Assembly: GCA_021790195.1 (NCBI GenBank)
Contig: JAJYIF010000015.1
Location: forward strand, 1 to 64,000
From: Nitrospirota bacterium
GTDB lineage: Bacteria > Nitrospirota > Thermodesulfovibrionia > Thermodesulfovibrionales > UBA9159
Reading direction: 5' to 3'
DNA: 64,000 nt
The notes under the pieces were generated by a model. The model had not been told where the DNA came from. It did not search any database and saw only the letters and a program-made list of their open reading frames with translations. How positions within the stretch are numbered: position 1 is the stretch's first letter; the number at the start of each line of letters is the position of its first letter. Of the stretch, positions 62,069 through 64,000 are shown in pieces. The translations under genes and the position numbers were made by a program.

Positions 62069-63103
62069 ATGAACATTAAACCACAGAGACACAGGGTCAC
62101 AGAGAAAAGCAAAGGGACTTATTATAATCGTTTGAAAGAAACAGCGTTTACCCTCTGTGTCTCAGTGCCTCTGTGGTTATTCTTGCTTCTGGGATTTTCT
62201 GCAGAGACTTTTGCAGTCCCTGACACAAACAGCGTCCGGATAACCGACGTTACTCCATGCTCTTTCTCGGTGGTCTGGATGACCGATATCGCCGCTCAGC
62301 CTTCAGTGGAGGTTTATTCCGACAGCGCAATGACGAATCAGATCACGGATACGGTTTCTATTACGCCCATGCCTGCAGCGAGTCAGGGTACAGTCCAGGC
62401 GGCGACTAACAAAGGGATAATGAAGGTAATGGTCTCGGGACTGAGCGCATCAACCAATTACTATGTAAGGACCGTGACCACGGATCCTTCGAATCCTTCG
62501 AACATAGCCTACTCGCCCCTGTATCAGGTTGTGACGGCATCGGCAGTCGTTCCTTATAACTATTCAAGCGGCCCGGCGGCCGGGTTCTCCAATGACCTTG
62601 TCCCCTTTTCGGTCTACATACGGCCTTCTGATACGGATGCAACACCGGGGCTCGGCGATCTTATAGTCCTGCAGACCGACGGCTCTCCCTATCCGGTCAG
62701 TGCCTTTGTCGGCGAGGGTATTGCAGCGCCCGAAGGCATTGCGGACCTGAACAACCTCTTTGGAAGTGACGGCCTGAGCCGTAATCTCATAGGAGGAGAG
62801 AGAATAATTCTCATGGTCTACAGGGGAGCCGGACTGCTCGCGCTCACTCATTACAGAAGGGTCCCCCAGAACGGAAATATGGTCTATGTAGCCGAGCCTG
62901 CCAAAGGCTTTTTCGCCGATATAAATCTTGACGGCAATGTGGACGATCAGGATTTTGCCCTGTTCAAGAGCCAATACGGGACATCCGCCGATGACGCCAA
63001 TTATAATCCCGACTTCAATTTTGTGGACGATCCCGGAGGCAAGGTTGACGCCAGGTCTTTCTCAAAATTCTCAAGCGAATACGGAAAGACAAATGTCCAG
63101 TAA
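62069..63103 (+). CDS. Exported FN3-dockerin protein with repeat-derived N-terminus
   Basis: 344 residues from ATG 62069 (AAGGAAAG upstream; the open frame to 62045 lies in the previous gene). Residues 1-50 are encoded by the palindrome at 62079-62178; its right arm gives LCVSVPLWLF, the hydrophobic core of what looks like a signal peptide ending SAETFA. Then a fibronectin-III-like domain (about 60-150), a middle domain, and at the C-terminus a dockerin-like pair: DINLDGNVDDQDFALFKSQYG and DFNFVDDPGGKVDARSFSKF, with Ca-binding Asp/Asn positions in the first. Likely binds the cohesin-like domain encoded next. Non-cellulosomal, since no glycoside hydrolase is present. Confidence 0.82.
   Translation: MNIKPQRHRVTEKSKGTYYNRLKETAFTLCVSVPLWLFLLLGFSAETFAVPDTNSVRITDVTPCSFSVVWMTDIAAQPSVEVYSDSAMTNQITDTVSITPMPAASQGTVQAATNKGIMKVMVSGLSASTNYYVRTVTTDPSNPSNIAYSPLYQVVTASAVVPYNYSSGPAAGFSNDLVPFSVYIRPSDTDATPGLGDLIVLQTDGSPYPVSAFVGEGIAAPEGIADLNNLFGSDGLSRNLIGGERIILMVYRGAGLLALTHYRRVPQNGNMVYVAEPAKGFFADINLDGNVDDQDFALFKSQYGTSADDANYNPDFNFVDDPGGKVDARSFSKFSSEYGKTNVQ
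62079..62178. repeat. CCACAGAG-type palindrome inside the dockerin gene start
   Basis: Left arm AACCACAGAGACACAG.. (62079-62104) and right arm ..GCCTCTGTGGTT (62153-62178); 22 of 26 positions pair, around a 48-nt spacer. Confidence 0.85.
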
Positions 63104-63118
63104 GAAACGGGAAAAGGC

Positions 63119-64000
63119 ATGAAGATTAAACCACAGAGGCACAGAGACGCTGAGCAAAAAAGAGTGAAATCTTTGATGAAGAACGTATTGGTTTATTCTT
63201 TTGCTTTTCTCTGTGTCTCCGTGTCTCTGTGGTTCCTGACCGAGAGCTTGTCCCATGCTGCGGACATAAAGGTGGTCCCCTCTTCAGCGCAGGTGACCCC
63301 GGGAGGGACCTTCTATATAGATGTAGTTGTGGACAATATCCCTTCCGGAGGCCTCGGGGCAATACAATTCAGGTTGAACGTAAACGCGCAGGGATCTTCT
63401 GTCGTCTCTGTTTCCGACACCGGTCAGGCGACCTCGGACGCCGTATCAGTGGCAAGCCCCTTATTGATAGGGCCTCCGACCTCAAGCCGCTCCGGGATAG
63501 GCGATTTCTTCTGGAACGCGGCAGGCCCAAATGGTATTCTCGCCATCGACAACGAGCAGTTCAATAACGGCTCCGCCCTGTTCACCTTTGGTCATACGAG
63601 CGGCGCTATCCTTCCCCAGGGCGGCGGCACAGTGGCGAGGTTCCTCTGCGCCGTCGGCGCCGGCGTTGTGGCCGACAAGATAGACATCGCTCTTTCGGAC
63701 GTCATGCTTCTTAACGCTGGGACCGAATATCCCCTTGACAGCAATACGGGCGCCTCGGTGGAGCTCAGATGCATGGCAGCGGTCCCAAGCCTGCTTGGCC
63801 TTTCTCAGGTGGACGCGCAGGCCGCCCTCCAGGGGGCAAACCTGCTTTTGGGAAACGTATCGGAGATAGACAACCACAACGGAGCGTATGCGCTTAATAA
63901 AGTCCTTTCGCAATCAGTTGCGCCGGGGACATCCGTGCTCTGCGGGACTGCCGTCGATCTTGTCATAAACACGCCGCCGCTCGATGTGACAAACGCCTCG
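63119..64000 (+). CDS. Exported cohesin-PASTA protein, N-terminal part (open at window edge)
   Basis: Reads 294 codons without a stop to the last base, so it continues past the window. The N-terminus again comes from the palindrome (63129-63234): MKIKPQRHRDAEQK, then LCVSVSLWFL as the signal core, ending SHAAD. Cohesin-like domain from about 43 (DIKVVPSSAQVTPGGTFYIDVVVDNIPSGGLGAIQFRL). At about 222-288 a PASTA domain (VPSLLGLSQVDAQAALQGANLL ... SQSVAPGTSVLCGTAVDLVINTP). Ends TNAS at the edge. The cohesin call fits the dockerin gene 16 nt upstream. PASTA in an exported Gram-negative protein is likely a structural module. Confidence 0.78.
   Translation, partial: MKIKPQRHRDAEQKRVKSLMKNVLVYSFAFLCVSVSLWFLTESLSHAADIKVVPSSAQVTPGGTFYIDVVVDNIPSGGLGAIQFRLNVNAQGSSVVSVSDTGQATSDAVSVASPLLIGPPTSSRSGIGDFFWNAAGPNGILAIDNEQFNNGSALFTFGHTSGAILPQGGGTVARFLCAVGAGVVADKIDIALSDVMLLNAGTEYPLDSNTGASVELRCMAAVPSLLGLSQVDAQAALQGANLLLGNVSEIDNHNGAYALNKVLSQSVAPGTSVLCGTAVDLVINTPPLDVTNAS
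63129..63234. repeat. CCACAGAG-type palindrome inside the cohesin gene start
   Basis: Left arm AACCACAGAGGCACAGAG.. (63129-63154), right arm ..TGTCTCTGTGGTT (63209-63234), 22 of 26 pair. Same arrangement relative to the start codon as the dockerin gene. Confidence 0.85.

Overview
The window reads as chromosome of a Gram-negative anaerobe, most likely from Nitrospirota (Thermodesulfovibrionia-like) or a nearby deltaproteobacterial lineage. This is inferred from gene content: menaquinone made by the futalosine route (mqnB, mqnD), a small clostridial/Desulfovibrio-type ferredoxin, an IPTL-CTERM surface protein, DUF11, FecR/DUF6600 and dockerin proteins, class 1B SpeD, and a coding style rich in GGC, AGG and ATA. 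No rRNA gene is present, so the taxonomic call is tentative.

Layout: 0.2-3.2 kb, a large DUF11 surface protein. 3.3-12.7 kb, housekeeping genes (proA, mqnB, a moxR/DUF58/transglutaminase operon, mqnD, a soluble MgtE/CBS protein, cupin, ferredoxin, lapA). 12.7-18.2 kb, a FecR/DUF6600 repeat protein, a membrane adenylate/guanylate cyclase and nadB. 18.3 kb, tRNA-Leu(CAA).

18.4-31.7 kb is a compact Mu-like transposable element. It encodes a MuA-type DDE transposase, a MuB-type ATPase, GemA, a Ner-sized HTH protein, a Mor-type activator, a sigma-70 factor and a tail tape-measure protein, but no portal, capsid, terminase, sheath or lysis gene. At the position of the Mu c repressor there is an XRE HTH fused to an AAA ATPase, followed by a lipoprotein cargo gene. 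Both ends carry inverted copies of a MuA-box-like sequence ending in GAAAAA. Abutting it are a single-chain restriction-methylase and a small-protein/GNAT pair with toxin-antitoxin layout.

35.9-54.9 kb is ordinary chromosome: TlpA, OppD/OppF ATPases, TPR protein, DUF167, a two-component system, PAP2 phosphatase, a YacP/Rae1-type NYN nuclease that appears to use an ATT start, pyrE, tandem DHA2 efflux pumps, HAD hydrolase, tgt, DUF1015, gap-pgk and speD. 55.0 kb is tRNA-Met-type (CAU). 55.4-64.0 kb is a REC-AraC regulator and then a run of exported proteins: PBP4-type DacB, a TolB-like propeller, degenerate rhodanese, a dockerin protein and a cohesin-plus-PASTA protein open at the window edge.

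Several dispersed repeats cross these regions. The most striking are CCACAGAGACACAG-type palindromes. In two adjacent exported genes they supply the N-terminus and signal-peptide core, and related sequence lies in frame inside tgt and mqnB.
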